NCBI RefSeq assembly: GCF_900102545.1
Contig: NZ_FNBN01000002.1
Coordinates: forward strand, 656,264-720,263
Direction: 5' to 3'
Length of the DNA: 64,000 nucleotides
From: Chitinophaga filiformis
GTDB lineage: Bacteria > Bacteroidota > Bacteroidia > Chitinophagales > Chitinophagaceae
Shown here: one piece after another, positions 17,979 to 25,421 of the stretch
Numbering within the stretch: position 1 is the stretch's first letter
Layout: each line of letters begins with the position of its first letter
Translations under genes and position numbers: made by a program
The notes under the pieces: model-generated
Database searches by the model: none
Told to the model about the DNA's origin: nothing
Seen by the model: only the letters and a program-made list of their open reading frames with translations

Positions 17979-18413
17979 CTATTTGTTATCTGTATGTAAT
18001 GTTTTTAGTTCCGCCGCGAGGGCCATCATTGTGTTAACACCCCAGTGTTCATAGTACTTTCCGTCTTTTATGGTCACCATATCCATCACATGAATAGCTA
18101 CAGGCTGATGTGTAGCCGGTACTCCCATAAAGGTGCCTGTATGTATACCGCTGATCGTCTTCCGGGTAGTGACCTTATCCCCCTCTCCTACCTGTTCATA
18201 AATCGTTACTTTCAGATCTGAGAATGCTGGCCGCAATATGTTCTCAAACGTGTAGATCAAACCCGCAGGGCCTTTATCCATACCCTTTGCGGCAGTATGA
18301 TTGACGAATGCGGGATCTACTATTTCCTGAAAGCTTTGCGGATTCCCTTCTTCAATGATCTCTTTGTTGAAACGTCTTACGATGGCTTTGTTCTGTTCAA
18401 TTGTTGCTGTCAT
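17979..18413 (-). CDS. SnoaL-like ester cyclase-family protein
   Basis: 144 residues with the SnoaL/NTF2-like alpha+beta barrel. Landmarks are the N-terminal helix EQNKAIVRRFNKEII, FVNHTAAKG, GDKVTTRKTISGIHTGTFMG and the closing VTIKDGKYYEHWGVNTMM. Such proteins range from polyketide cyclases to uncharacterised hydrolases or isomerases, so a function cannot be assigned. It lies 48 bp downstream of an AraC-type regulator gene on the same strand and is likely co-transcribed with it. Confidence 0.85.
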   Translation of the reverse strand: MTATIEQNKAIVRRFNKEIIEEGNPQSFQEIVDPAFVNHTAAKGMDKGPAGLIYTFENILRPAFSDLKVTIYEQVGEGDKVTTRKTISGIHTGTFMGVPATHQPVAIHVMDMVTIKDGKYYEHWGVNTMMALAAELKTLHTDNK

Positions 18414-18461
18414 GATGGGTGATTTTATACAGCAAAATTAGGTTGCATGGGACCAGGCATG

Positions 18462-19364
18462 TTAGTCCTGCGCGTTCAGCCTTTGTGCCTGGACGTTCAT
18501 ATTTTGTTCCTGGTAAGCCGAAGGCGTAACACCAAACATTTGACGGAATGATTTCGAGAAGCTGGAGTGACTTTCATATCCTACCTTATCGTACACATCT
18601 CCCGGTTTGGTCTGCCGGTCTCTCAGCAGTCTTGCGGCCACCTGCATCTTCTGTTCCAGTAGCCATCGCTGGGGAGATGTGCCATAGATCTTTGTAAAGC
18701 GGCGTTTAAAAGTAGACAGGCTCATACTGCACAGGAACGCCAGTTCTTCTACTGTTACAGGGCGGGTAATATTGCCTTCCACCGCTTTCCGGATCTCAAA
18801 ATCCTGCATGCTGCCGGCATTGTTGACTTTAAACTGCAGCAGGGTATCCGGCGCTGTCCGTAACAGGTAGAACAACAGTTCTTCGAACTTCAGTAAGCAA
18901 ACCTCCTGTGGCAATGGCTGATCCATTTGCAGCATCAGTCGCAGGGATTCTATATAGTTACGAAGGAAAATATCTTTCTCGAAAGTGATGAACGATGCTT
19001 CGGGTAATTGTTTTCCCTGCCGGTATTGCTGTACCAGGCGATCGTACTTCATATAGAAATCCAGTAATGCATGATCGCTGAAATAAAGCAGGATTGCCTG
19101 GTAGTCGCCCTTATCAGACAATACGCTGGTGGTCAGGCAGCTCCCTGCTGCCAGGAACAGGAAAGCGTCGTCATTGACAGTAGTGGATTGTCCACCGTAG
19201 ATCACTGTCTTACGGCCCTCAATCAACAGGTGGATCATATTCCTGTGCAGGATGACCCTGTTCTTTTTCGTTTTACAAAGGGAAGTAAAAGGTCTGATGA
19301 GGAAATGGTCCTCTTCGCGGTATTGTGCCGGATTCAGGTCCTGAGGAAGATTGATGACTTGCAT
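18462..19364 (-). CDS. AraC-family transcriptional regulator
   Basis: About 301 residues from the ATG at 19364 (MQVINLPQDLNPAQYR). A longer frame begins with TTG and would overlap the upstream gene. The N-terminal half is a cupin-like sensing domain (HMIHLLIEGRKTVIYGGQS). The C-terminal half has the two AraC helix-turn-helix motifs: VEELAFLCSMSLSTFKRRF, and VYDKVGYESHSSFSKSFRQMFG followed by TPSAYQ. It lies between the PRISE-type reductase gene (25 bp upstream) and the SnoaL-like gene on the same strand and probably controls one or both. The inducer is unknown. Confidence 0.92.
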   Translation of the reverse strand: MQVINLPQDLNPAQYREEDHFLIRPFTSLCKTKKNRVILHRNMIHLLIEGRKTVIYGGQSTTVNDDAFLFLAAGSCLTTSVLSDKGDYQAILLYFSDHALLDFYMKYDRLVQQYRQGKQLPEASFITFEKDIFLRNYIESLRLMLQMDQPLPQEVCLLKFEELLFYLLRTAPDTLLQFKVNNAGSMQDFEIRKAVEGNITRPVTVEELAFLCSMSLSTFKRRFTKIYGTSPQRWLLEQKMQVAARLLRDRQTKPGDVYDKVGYESHSSFSKSFRQMFGVTPSAYQEQNMNVQAQRLNAQD

Positions 19365-19389
19365 TCCTGCAAAGATCACAAAAAAACGT

Positions 19390-20448
19390 TTACGGGATAA
19401 TACCACGTTTCCTGAAATCGTCAAAGATCCGGAAAAACATTTCCTTTGTCTCTACATACTCATGAAAACCGGCCCTGCGTGCTTTGGATCCATCTCCAAA
19501 CATATCATAATCCCAGCTGAATACGAAGTCGGCAAAGCGCCAGGAAGACAGTTCGTCATAACTGACATCCGCCAGCCCGTATTTCTGCTTTATTTTCTCC
19601 CATAAGGGGGCTTTATCCGCCATGATCACTTCCAGGGACATCGGCAACGGCGGGGCCACCTCCAAATCGAAATAGGAGGCGATTTCCGGCCACATCTCAT
19701 TCCAGCGGAATAAGTCTCCATTTACGATATTAAACGCCTCATTTGCCGCCTTTTCTGCCGTTGCAGCCCAGGTAGTCGCCCTTGCCAGCAGACCGGCATC
19801 TGTCATCTCCACCAATTTATCATAAGCGCCGGGTTTACCGGGGAATCGTAATGGCAGACCCAGCTCCTTCGAAATAACCGCATACAGGGCAATGGCCAGG
19901 GCCAGGTTCATCGGATTGCCCAGTGCAAATCCACCTACTACCGAAGGACGCAACGCTGACCATGTCCATTGTTTACCAGCTTGTTGTTGTTCCAGGAATT
20001 CCTGCTGGTCTACATTGAATTCAGGGGGCATATGTCCTGCGTCTGATTCTCTTGCCGGGGTTTTGAAAGGTCCCAGGTGAGCGCCGTATACCTTATATCC
20101 CTGCATCAGGCTGATATGTTGGAGACCCTTTGCAACCGGTTCCACCACGTGCACCAGGTTTTTCAACATGGCAAGATTAGGCGGTACCAACTCCGCCCAG
20201 GTGGGGGCGTCTACATATGCCGCATAGAAAATGTGGGTGATTTCCGTGAGATGATTTAGCTTGTTAAAAGCGTCTTCTTTGTCCTGCAGGTCCACCGCGA
20301 TATATCGTATGTTCCCTTCCGTATCTCCTCCTCTTCTTGACAATCCGATAATGTCCCAATCTCCCAATGCGGCCAGATGTGCTGCCAGGTTCCTTCCGAT
20401 TACGCCATGTGTGCCGGCGATGAGTGCCACTTTTCTTTGTCCGTTCAT
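19390..20448 (-). CDS. PRISE-type (iridoid synthase / progesterone 5-beta-reductase-like) SDR
   Basis: 352 residues from ATG 20448 (MNGQRKVALIAG). A TTG seven codons earlier is less likely. The nucleotide-binding motif is GTHGVIGRN, and GLSRR follows the second strand as in NADPH enzymes. PRISE landmarks are THIFYAAYVD, HISLMQGYKVYGAHLGPFKTP (with the Tyr-Lys dyad in an altered place) and WSALRPSVVGGFALGNPMN. Family members reduce activated C=C bonds of enones. The substrate is unknown. The gene is divergent from an AraC regulator at 20534 and followed by another, giving it two candidate regulators. Confidence 0.8.
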   Translation of the reverse strand: MNGQRKVALIAGTHGVIGRNLAAHLAALGDWDIIGLSRRGGDTEGNIRYIAVDLQDKEDAFNKLNHLTEITHIFYAAYVDAPTWAELVPPNLAMLKNLVHVVEPVAKGLQHISLMQGYKVYGAHLGPFKTPARESDAGHMPPEFNVDQQEFLEQQQAGKQWTWSALRPSVVGGFALGNPMNLALAIALYAVISKELGLPLRFPGKPGAYDKLVEMTDAGLLARATTWAATAEKAANEAFNIVNGDLFRWNEMWPEIASYFDLEVAPPLPMSLEVIMADKAPLWEKIKQKYGLADVSYDELSSWRFADFVFSWDYDMFGDGSKARRAGFHEYVETKEMFFRIFDDFRKRGIIP

Positions 20449-20533
20449 ACAGTCGATTTTATACCTCAAAATTACCTGCTACGCATAGCCTGATATTTGT
20501 ACATTGGCAGGGATTATTTGTATTTTGCGTCGC

Positions 20534-21367
20534 ATGCAGCGGTATGTTCAACATGAGTTTTTAAAAGTCTCCCATTTCACCTGTGCAGAATGGCCACATC
20601 CACTGCATAACCATAATCATTTTGAGCTGATATTCATTCACCAGGGCAGCGGCTTTCATTGTCTGTCAGGCATGAAATATCCTTATACAGCCGGCGCGGT
20701 GTTCTTACTTCATCCTGCGGATTACCACAGTTTTGAAATTGAGGCACCTACTACCTTCACTTTTATCAAGTTTACGAGTGCTTATATCACACAGGTAGGA
20801 CATCTTCCCCCGGAGCATCACTGGAACCGGCATATGGATGAATTGCTGGTTTGCAGTCGCCGGCAACAGTTGCCTATTCTCAAATCTTCCGCGGATGCGC
20901 GTAAGATTGATTCCCTGCTCCGCCTGCTGGTAGCCGAGTGGCAGGAAACGGCCAATGAGACGAATGAAACTATTTTCTTCCTGCTGCAGTCTGTTATGTC
21001 CATCATCAGGCGTAACCTGCATGAACAGACTGCCGCGCCAGTCAAACAACAGGAAAAGATCACGCATATACTCCATTATATTCACCAGCATATTTACGAT
21101 GCGGACGATATCAGGCAGGAACACCTGGCTACACTATTTGGTTTTTCCGGAAGACATTTAGGCGCTTTTTTTAAGGAGCAGATGCAGGTCTCACTGCGTG
21201 ATTACATCCAGCAATACAAGCTGCATATTATTGAGAACCGGCTGAAGTACAGTTCTTTATCTTTAAAAGAGATCAGTGAGGAATTGGGCTTTACCGATCT
21301 CAGTCATTTCAATAAGTTTTTTAAGAGTTATCACGGAATAAATCCATCTGCATTCAGGGAGAAATAA
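20534..21367 (+). CDS. AraC-family transcriptional regulator (cupin type)
   Basis: 277 residues from ATG 20534 (MQRYVQHEFLKVSHF). A TTG ten codons earlier is the alternative. The N-terminal cupin has a conserved HNHFELIFIHQGSGFH start, typical of ligand-sensing AraC proteins. The C-terminal helix-turn-helix pair reads RQEHLATLFGFSGRHLGAFFK and LKEISEELGFTDLSHFNKFFK, ending GINPSAFREK. It is divergently transcribed from the PRISE reductase, with starts about 85 bp apart, so it likely shares the control region and acts on that gene. Confidence 0.92.
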   Translation: MQRYVQHEFLKVSHFTCAEWPHPLHNHNHFELIFIHQGSGFHCLSGMKYPYTAGAVFLLHPADYHSFEIEAPTTFTFIKFTSAYITQVGHLPPEHHWNRHMDELLVCSRRQQLPILKSSADARKIDSLLRLLVAEWQETANETNETIFFLLQSVMSIIRRNLHEQTAAPVKQQEKITHILHYIHQHIYDADDIRQEHLATLFGFSGRHLGAFFKEQMQVSLRDYIQQYKLHIIENRLKYSSLSLKEISEELGFTDLSHFNKFFKSYHGINPSAFREK

Positions 21368-21372
21368 CCGGC

Positions 21373-21403
21373 TTTGTCAATGCATATAAAAATATTATAT
21401 TTG
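21373..21403 (+). promoter_or_regulatory. Consensus promoter of the SseB-like gene
   Basis: TTTG (21373-21376), 19 nt, then TATATTTG (21396-21403), an exact match to the Bacteroidota housekeeping promoter. The leader to the ATG at 21471 is about 60 nt and contains a tgctgg/ccagca hairpin. Confidence 0.75.
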
Positions 21404-21470
21404 TCTGACAAGTGTTCGATCCTATGACTGCTGGCCTGCTAACGCCAGCAAACTATCCTAATTACGTCCT

Positions 21471-22151
21471 ATGAAACTTTTCGATCGTTTCAGCAAGAAA
21501 AACACAGCGTCTTCGCTACAGCCTACGGGCGACAGGAACTTCGTAGATGACCTGGTAAGTTATTTCAGTTCCAAACCGGAAGTGACTGCTGCTTATTTTG
21601 GGTTTGCTTACAACAGTGCTGTTAAGCAATATCACCTGTGTCTGGCGGTAGATCATGATGGAGAGGCTGAGGCTATTTCCAACCCCACCCTGATGATCAA
21701 ATCCGCGCATATGAGCGATACGGAGATTCAGTATGCATCTCCGGCAAACAGCAGTGACATGTTGGAATATATCAGTCAGCACAATCCGCCCTTTTATCAT
21801 AAAGACCATTCAGCATTATTGCAGCAGAAGGTCATGAAGCAATGGTTTAATGTAACGAAATATAAACAGGAGCTGATTGATACGCTTAAAGCGTCTAAAG
21901 TCTTCACATTGGCGCATGAATATGAACAGCCCACTGATCGTTTCAGCTTTACAACCTACGTAAGGGATACGGGTGAATTCATTCCATTGTTCAGTCACCA
22001 GGATATGATCGCGAAAAGTGGTATAAGCGAAATACCAGGCGGCCGGCTGGCGGTGCAGCTTCCTTTTGAGATGATTTCAAAAATGCTGGGCCGGGAGCAA
22101 TTCTTTATACTGAACCCGGGCACTCCATTCGAAGTGGAACTGCGTGTATAA
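21471..22151 (+). CDS. SseB-like protein
   Basis: 226 residues, soluble, no signal. Residues about 23-75 (DLVSYFSSKPEVTAAYFGFAY) resemble the SseB C-terminal domain. The end of the protein (FIPLFSHQDMIAKSGI, then PFEMISKMLGREQFFILNPG) resembles the SseB N-terminal domain, which also ends with a substrate-like NPG segment. If correct, the domain order is swapped relative to E. coli SseB (enhanced serine sensitivity protein). The function of the family is unclear and this is a similarity call from memory. It is preceded by a perfect promoter and stands alone or with the next gene (83 bp downstream). Confidence 0.6.
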   Translation: MKLFDRFSKKNTASSLQPTGDRNFVDDLVSYFSSKPEVTAAYFGFAYNSAVKQYHLCLAVDHDGEAEAISNPTLMIKSAHMSDTEIQYASPANSSDMLEYISQHNPPFYHKDHSALLQQKVMKQWFNVTKYKQELIDTLKASKVFTLAHEYEQPTDRFSFTTYVRDTGEFIPLFSHQDMIAKSGISEIPGGRLAVQLPFEMISKMLGREQFFILNPGTPFEVELRV

Positions 22152-22234
22152 AAGTGCTATCTTGCGGCCGTTACCATCTTTTCTGTTATGTTTAATGCAA
22201 ACAGTAAAGTTATAAACCGGTAGCAGACAACCGT

Positions 22235-22843
22235 ATGATAGAAAATCTGGAAGAACTTCTTTCCGAACTAAATCCAAATGATATATCCAGGTTTAGCCTG
22301 GCAGGTGCTGAGACATTGTGGTTAACCTTCAGAAATACTTACACCAATGAATTTAAGGGAGACGTTAATATTACTGCAGACCTTTTCGATAAAGCCTGGT
22401 TACTGGTATCAGGTCAACTCAAAGATACAACTGTCGAACAGCTGGAAACTACAGCTAAAGAACAGATCCCTGATCTCGACAATTTCATGGATATCTTCGA
22501 ATCTGCCTGGCGCACTACATTGGCTTCTGCTACGCAGAATGCGGCTACGGGCGTATGGCTGGCCATCTGCGGATTAGCAACAGAACCTATAGGCTCCGCG
22601 ATGGACACTGCTGATATCATCGCGAATACACTGGATATCCTGATCAGTACACAGTATAGTGTCGAGCATGGTAATGATGAGTATCCGTCTGAGGAAGATG
22701 TAACAGGACATCCATTATATCAGCATGAAAAGACGCGACAGCTGGAAGCTATTCAGGCATTGAAGAACGGTAAGGCAGCGACTTTCAGAGCTGAGTTTGT
22801 AACATTAATGAACCTGGAAACGCTGGGAATTCCTCCGCAGTAA
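22235..22843 (+). CDS. DUF416 (YjaG)-like protein
   Basis: 202 residues, soluble and helical. The pattern matches E. coli YjaG as I recall it: a start helix with LSELNPNDISRFSLAGAE, a FDKAWLLVSGQL segment, QIPDLDNFMDIFESAWRTT, a DTADIIANTLDIL helix, then a variable acidic loop (YPSEEDVTGHPLYQHEK) and a final GIPPQ near the YjaG SNIGI end. The cellular role of DUF416 is unknown. It lies downstream of the SseB-like gene on the same strand and ends at a good terminator, so the two may be one transcript. Confidence 0.55.
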   Translation: MIENLEELLSELNPNDISRFSLAGAETLWLTFRNTYTNEFKGDVNITADLFDKAWLLVSGQLKDTTVEQLETTAKEQIPDLDNFMDIFESAWRTTLASATQNAATGVWLAICGLATEPIGSAMDTADIIANTLDILISTQYSVEHGNDEYPSEEDVTGHPLYQHEKTRQLEAIQALKNGKAATFRAEFVTLMNLETLGIPPQ

Positions 22844-22864
22844 ATTATCTGATAATAAAAAGAG

Positions 22865-22897
22865 CCCTTTCCTATTGCGGGAAAGGGTTTCTTTTTT
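22865..22897 (+). terminator. Terminator after the DUF416-like gene
   Basis: An 8-bp stem (ccctttcc / ggaaaggg, 22865-22872 with 22880-22887) with a 7-nt loop, followed by a T-rich tract broken by one C. Confidence 0.85.
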
Positions 22898-22980
22898 GTT
22901 CTTGCTTTAAAATCCCTGCTTATCTGGTTTTGAAGATTTAGTAATTGCACACCTGATCATCATTCTTCTGAAAAGCGTAT

Positions 22981-23859
22981 TTACTTAGCAGGAAAAAGTT
23001 GTGGCAAAATGCTAAGGTTAAACTCAACTATATCTTTTGTAGACTGATTGATCGCCTCGAATTTTTCTGCCAATGGTCCACCGCCAACGATCGTCCAAAG
23101 TGGTCTTTCTCCCTTAGGCTGTTCTACCAGTTTCAACATAGCATCAGCTACTTCCTGTGGATCACCGCTTTCAGGAGTTGGTACGAAGTATTGTAATAAT
23201 GCACGTTTGAAGTCCAATGCATCGGCGCCGTATTTTGCTTCTACAGCGTTGTTTTTTCCCACTATGCTCTTGTTCGTAATATCAGTAGTCTGGTAAGCAC
23301 CTGGCTGGATAGTCACTACATCAATACCAGAAGATTTCAGTTCATAGTGATATCCTACTGATGCCGCATCCAACGCTGCTTTCGTACCATTATAGGTACT
23401 AAGGCTTGGCACATGGTTCCTGCTTTGCACACTGGTTACATTGATGATAAGCCCTTCTTTCTGCGTATGCATGTAAGGCAGCACGGCCTTCATCGTACGT
23501 TCGGGTCCGAGTGTGTTTACCTGGTACATTTGCTCCGTCTGTTCAATAGTCAGCGCTTCACCTAACCCATAATAACTAACACCGGCGTTGTTGATCAGTA
23601 CATCAATCCTTCCGCCGGACTTCTTTACTATTTCAGCAATGGCATTGTTTACAGAAATGGTGTTTGTTACATCCATTTCCACTACTTCTACTTTTACATT
23701 TTGTGCCTTGGCCCAATCTTTTAATTCCTGTGCGGCCGCAGCATTGGCACTGTTTACGTTACGCATGGTAGCGTATACGGTGTGTCCTTTTAATGCAAGG
23801 GTTTTAACGGCCTTTAATCCGAATCCGCTGGCACTTCCTGTGAGAATGATCTGTTTCAT
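22981..23859 (-). CDS. Short-chain dehydrogenase/reductase under TetR control
   Basis: 292 residues, classical SDR. Cofactor motif TGSASGFGLKA, then the second-strand ATMRN (Arg suggests NADP), the NNAG motif in VLINNAGVSYYGLGEA, catalytic Ser in NVTSVQSR and the YNGTK active site (Tyr and Lys). The long C-terminus (about 50 extra residues) resembles classical SDRs of the quinone- or aldehyde-reducing type. The upstream region (23860-24580) holds two copies of a TetR operator, and the TetR gene lies directly upstream on the same strand. It probably detoxifies a reactive carbonyl or quinone-like inducer. Confidence 0.92.
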   Translation of the reverse strand: MKQIILTGSASGFGLKAVKTLALKGHTVYATMRNVNSANAAAAQELKDWAKAQNVKVEVVEMDVTNTISVNNAIAEIVKKSGGRIDVLINNAGVSYYGLGEALTIEQTEQMYQVNTLGPERTMKAVLPYMHTQKEGLIINVTSVQSRNHVPSLSTYNGTKAALDAASVGYHYELKSSGIDVVTIQPGAYQTTDITNKSIVGKNNAVEAKYGADALDFKRALLQYFVPTPESGDPQEVADAMLKLVEQPKGERPLWTIVGGGPLAEKFEAINQSTKDIVEFNLSILPQLFPAK

Positions 23860-23907
23860 TGTTTGATAATTGTTAGTTTGAATAATTGGTTTTATAACTT
23901 CAATATC

Positions 23908-23927
23908 TACCTACATACAGGTAGGTA
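23908..23927. promoter_or_regulatory. TetR operator, copy 1
   Basis: tacctacatacaggtaggta, an imperfect 20-bp palindrome 49 bp upstream of the SDR start. Confidence 0.85.
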
Positions 23928-23970
23928 TCATATTCTAAAAAAAGGCCTTGTTAAAGGCATACTTTCGGCT

Positions 23971-23990
23971 TACCTATATACAGGTAGGCA
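23971..23990. promoter_or_regulatory. TetR operator, copy 2
   Basis: tacctatatacaggtaggca, matching copy 1 at 18 of 20 positions, 63 bp from it (six helical turns). It lies near the end of the TetR gene. Confidence 0.85.
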
Positions 23991-24011
23991 TTATGGCTAA
24001 AAAAAATTCCT

Positions 24012-24581
24012 TTATGAGGATTTAACTGTTTGTCTGAGTGAACTGATTGTCTTGTCAAAAGCTGCCTTCCCTCCCGTACGACCTACCAGCAGGGCTCCCG
24101 GCATCATGGCCATCCATACATTGGCCAGTTCTTCTACCGGTTCTTTGAAGGAGAATTCCCCTGATTCGAGTCCTTCTTTCAGTGTCGCCGCCAACCAGGC
24201 CGTTACCAGCTCCGCATATTGCGATGCCGCCAGCTGCATTCTTTCTGTGATCTCGTTGTAAGAAGTACTGAAAGTACTGATCACACAAAGCTTTTTGCCT
24301 TCTTTATAATAGTATTCGTAACTGGCTATTAAGGCCTCCAGCTTGTCCATAGCCTTCGCCTTCTTCACCTTTTGAGTGAGATAAATGAAATCCTGGCGGT
24401 CTTTTTCTATTACAGCCAGGCCGAGGTCTTCCTTGGACGGGAAGTAGTGGTGGATAGAGGCGTTTTTGATGTTCAGCTCCAAAGCGATCTGCTTATAATT
24501 AAAGGAATGGTAGCCAATCCTTTGCATATAGTCTCTGCCAAGTTCTATTATTCTGTCTTTGGTGTTTTGTGCCGTGTTCAT
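24012..24581 (-). CDS. TetR-family transcriptional repressor
   Basis: 189 residues from ATG 24581 (MNTAQNTKDRIIELGRDYM). A longer TTG-started frame would place operator 3 inside the coding region, so the ATG start is preferred. The N-terminal DNA-binding helix-turn-helix is YKQIALELNIKNASIHHYFPSKEDLG. The C-terminal ligand domain is helical with a buried CVISTFSTSYNEI segment. It should repress itself and the SDR gene downstream, since all three operator copies flank these two genes. The inducer is unknown. Confidence 0.92.
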   Translation of the reverse strand: MNTAQNTKDRIIELGRDYMQRIGYHSFNYKQIALELNIKNASIHHYFPSKEDLGLAVIEKDRQDFIYLTQKVKKAKAMDKLEALIASYEYYYKEGKKLCVISTFSTSYNEITERMQLAASQYAELVTAWLAATLKEGLESGEFSFKEPVEELANVWMAMMPGALLVGRTGGKAAFDKTISSLRQTVKSS

Positions 24582-24610
24582 CGTAAAGTTGGGCTTTGAT
24601 GAGGCAAATG

Positions 24611-24630
24611 TACCTACTTGTAGGTAGGTA
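24611..24630. promoter_or_regulatory. TetR operator, copy 3 (autoregulatory)
   Basis: tacctacttgtaggtaggta with the perfect core acctac-tt-gtaggt, 30 bp upstream of the TetR ATG. Confidence 0.88.
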
Positions 24631-24685
24631 AACAAATTTATTTTCTGAAAGGTCTTTATTATAGTCAATTGGAGACCCTCTCACA

Positions 24686-24722
24686 AAAAAAGAGGATGCC
24701 TCAAGTACCTTTGAGACATCCT
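24686..24722 (-). terminator. Terminator at the end of the RHS cassette
   Basis: On the minus strand, aggatgtctcaa/ttgaggcatcct with one mismatch (24693-24704 with 24711-24722) and a 6-nt loop, then a T-rich tract (ctcttttttt). It lies about 170 bp past the last gene of the cassette. The intervening 24723-24893 holds nothing recognisable. Confidence 0.8.
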
Positions 24723-24893
24723 TCAATCGGTTCTATAATATCTGGGACCAGTCTTATAGTCCAGGTATTTCCAGCTGCTCAATAAATCTTGATAGAAAGA
24801 ACAAAACCAAAATTATGAGCAAATTTATGTGTGTTGCTGTTTAAACTTATCCATCGGCGGGCCAGACCATTGGAAAACGTTATAAACATACAA

Positions 24894-25415
24894 TTAATAT
24901 CTAAGATGGTCCCTTATCAAATTTGTCAGGTGTCTAAATGCCTTTTCATCTCCCTTTGATGAAATCTCGATATTGAAAATACGTTTACTTTTTTGGAACA
25001 CAATGTTCTCTGAATAGTAGGTATAATCATCTCCTTTGGTATAATAGTCAAAAAATGCTAATTGATATGGCTGTGTCGAATCGATTACTTTTAACTCCAT
25101 TAAATGAACACCTGTATCAGCCGACTTAATATCCGCTAATTTATTCTCAATCAAGCTCTTTAAATTTTGCGTCTCAATAGATTTATGCACGTCAACAACG
25201 AGTTGTTGACTGCTATCTTTGCTACCATAGGCAAAAAGTGACGGAATGTTATCCTCATTGAAATTCGGCACATCATATTTTTTCCATTCGTTAGGCATTA
25301 TAGTTTCTACTTTTACGTCTGGCGTGTCGGAATATAAAATAACCTTATTCCCGAGTTCTGTTGATCCGGTACAGGAGACAGAAAAGACTATCAAAACTAA
25401 TGTAGTTCTAATCAT
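24894..25415 (-). CDS. Small putative lipoprotein next to the RHS toxin gene (candidate immunity protein)
   Basis: 173 residues, not a family I recognise. The N-terminus MIRTTLVLIVFSVSC resembles a lipoprotein signal with a weak lipobox (Ser at -3). The mature part alternates strands and helices (KKYDVPNFNEDNIPSLFAYG, then LAFFDYYTKGDDYTYYSENI, then IFNIEISSKGDEKAF). That is vaguely like the PsbP/DcrB/Mog1 fold, a guess. It starts 6 bp after the RHS stop, in the position where polymorphic-toxin systems keep the immunity gene. The base composition is A/T-rich like its upstream neighbours. Confidence 0.6.
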   Translation of the reverse strand: MIRTTLVLIVFSVSCTGSTELGNKVILYSDTPDVKVETIMPNEWKKYDVPNFNEDNIPSLFAYGSKDSSQQLVVDVHKSIETQNLKSLIENKLADIKSADTGVHLMELKVIDSTQPYQLAFFDYYTKGDDYTYYSENIVFQKSKRIFNIEISSKGDEKAFRHLTNLIRDHLRY

Positions 25416-25421
25416 ATACTA

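Noticed and set aside
24723..24893. Minus-strand fragment WKYLDYKTGPRYYRTD as a possible decayed gene
   Set aside because: Too short, without a start, and no family is recognisable.
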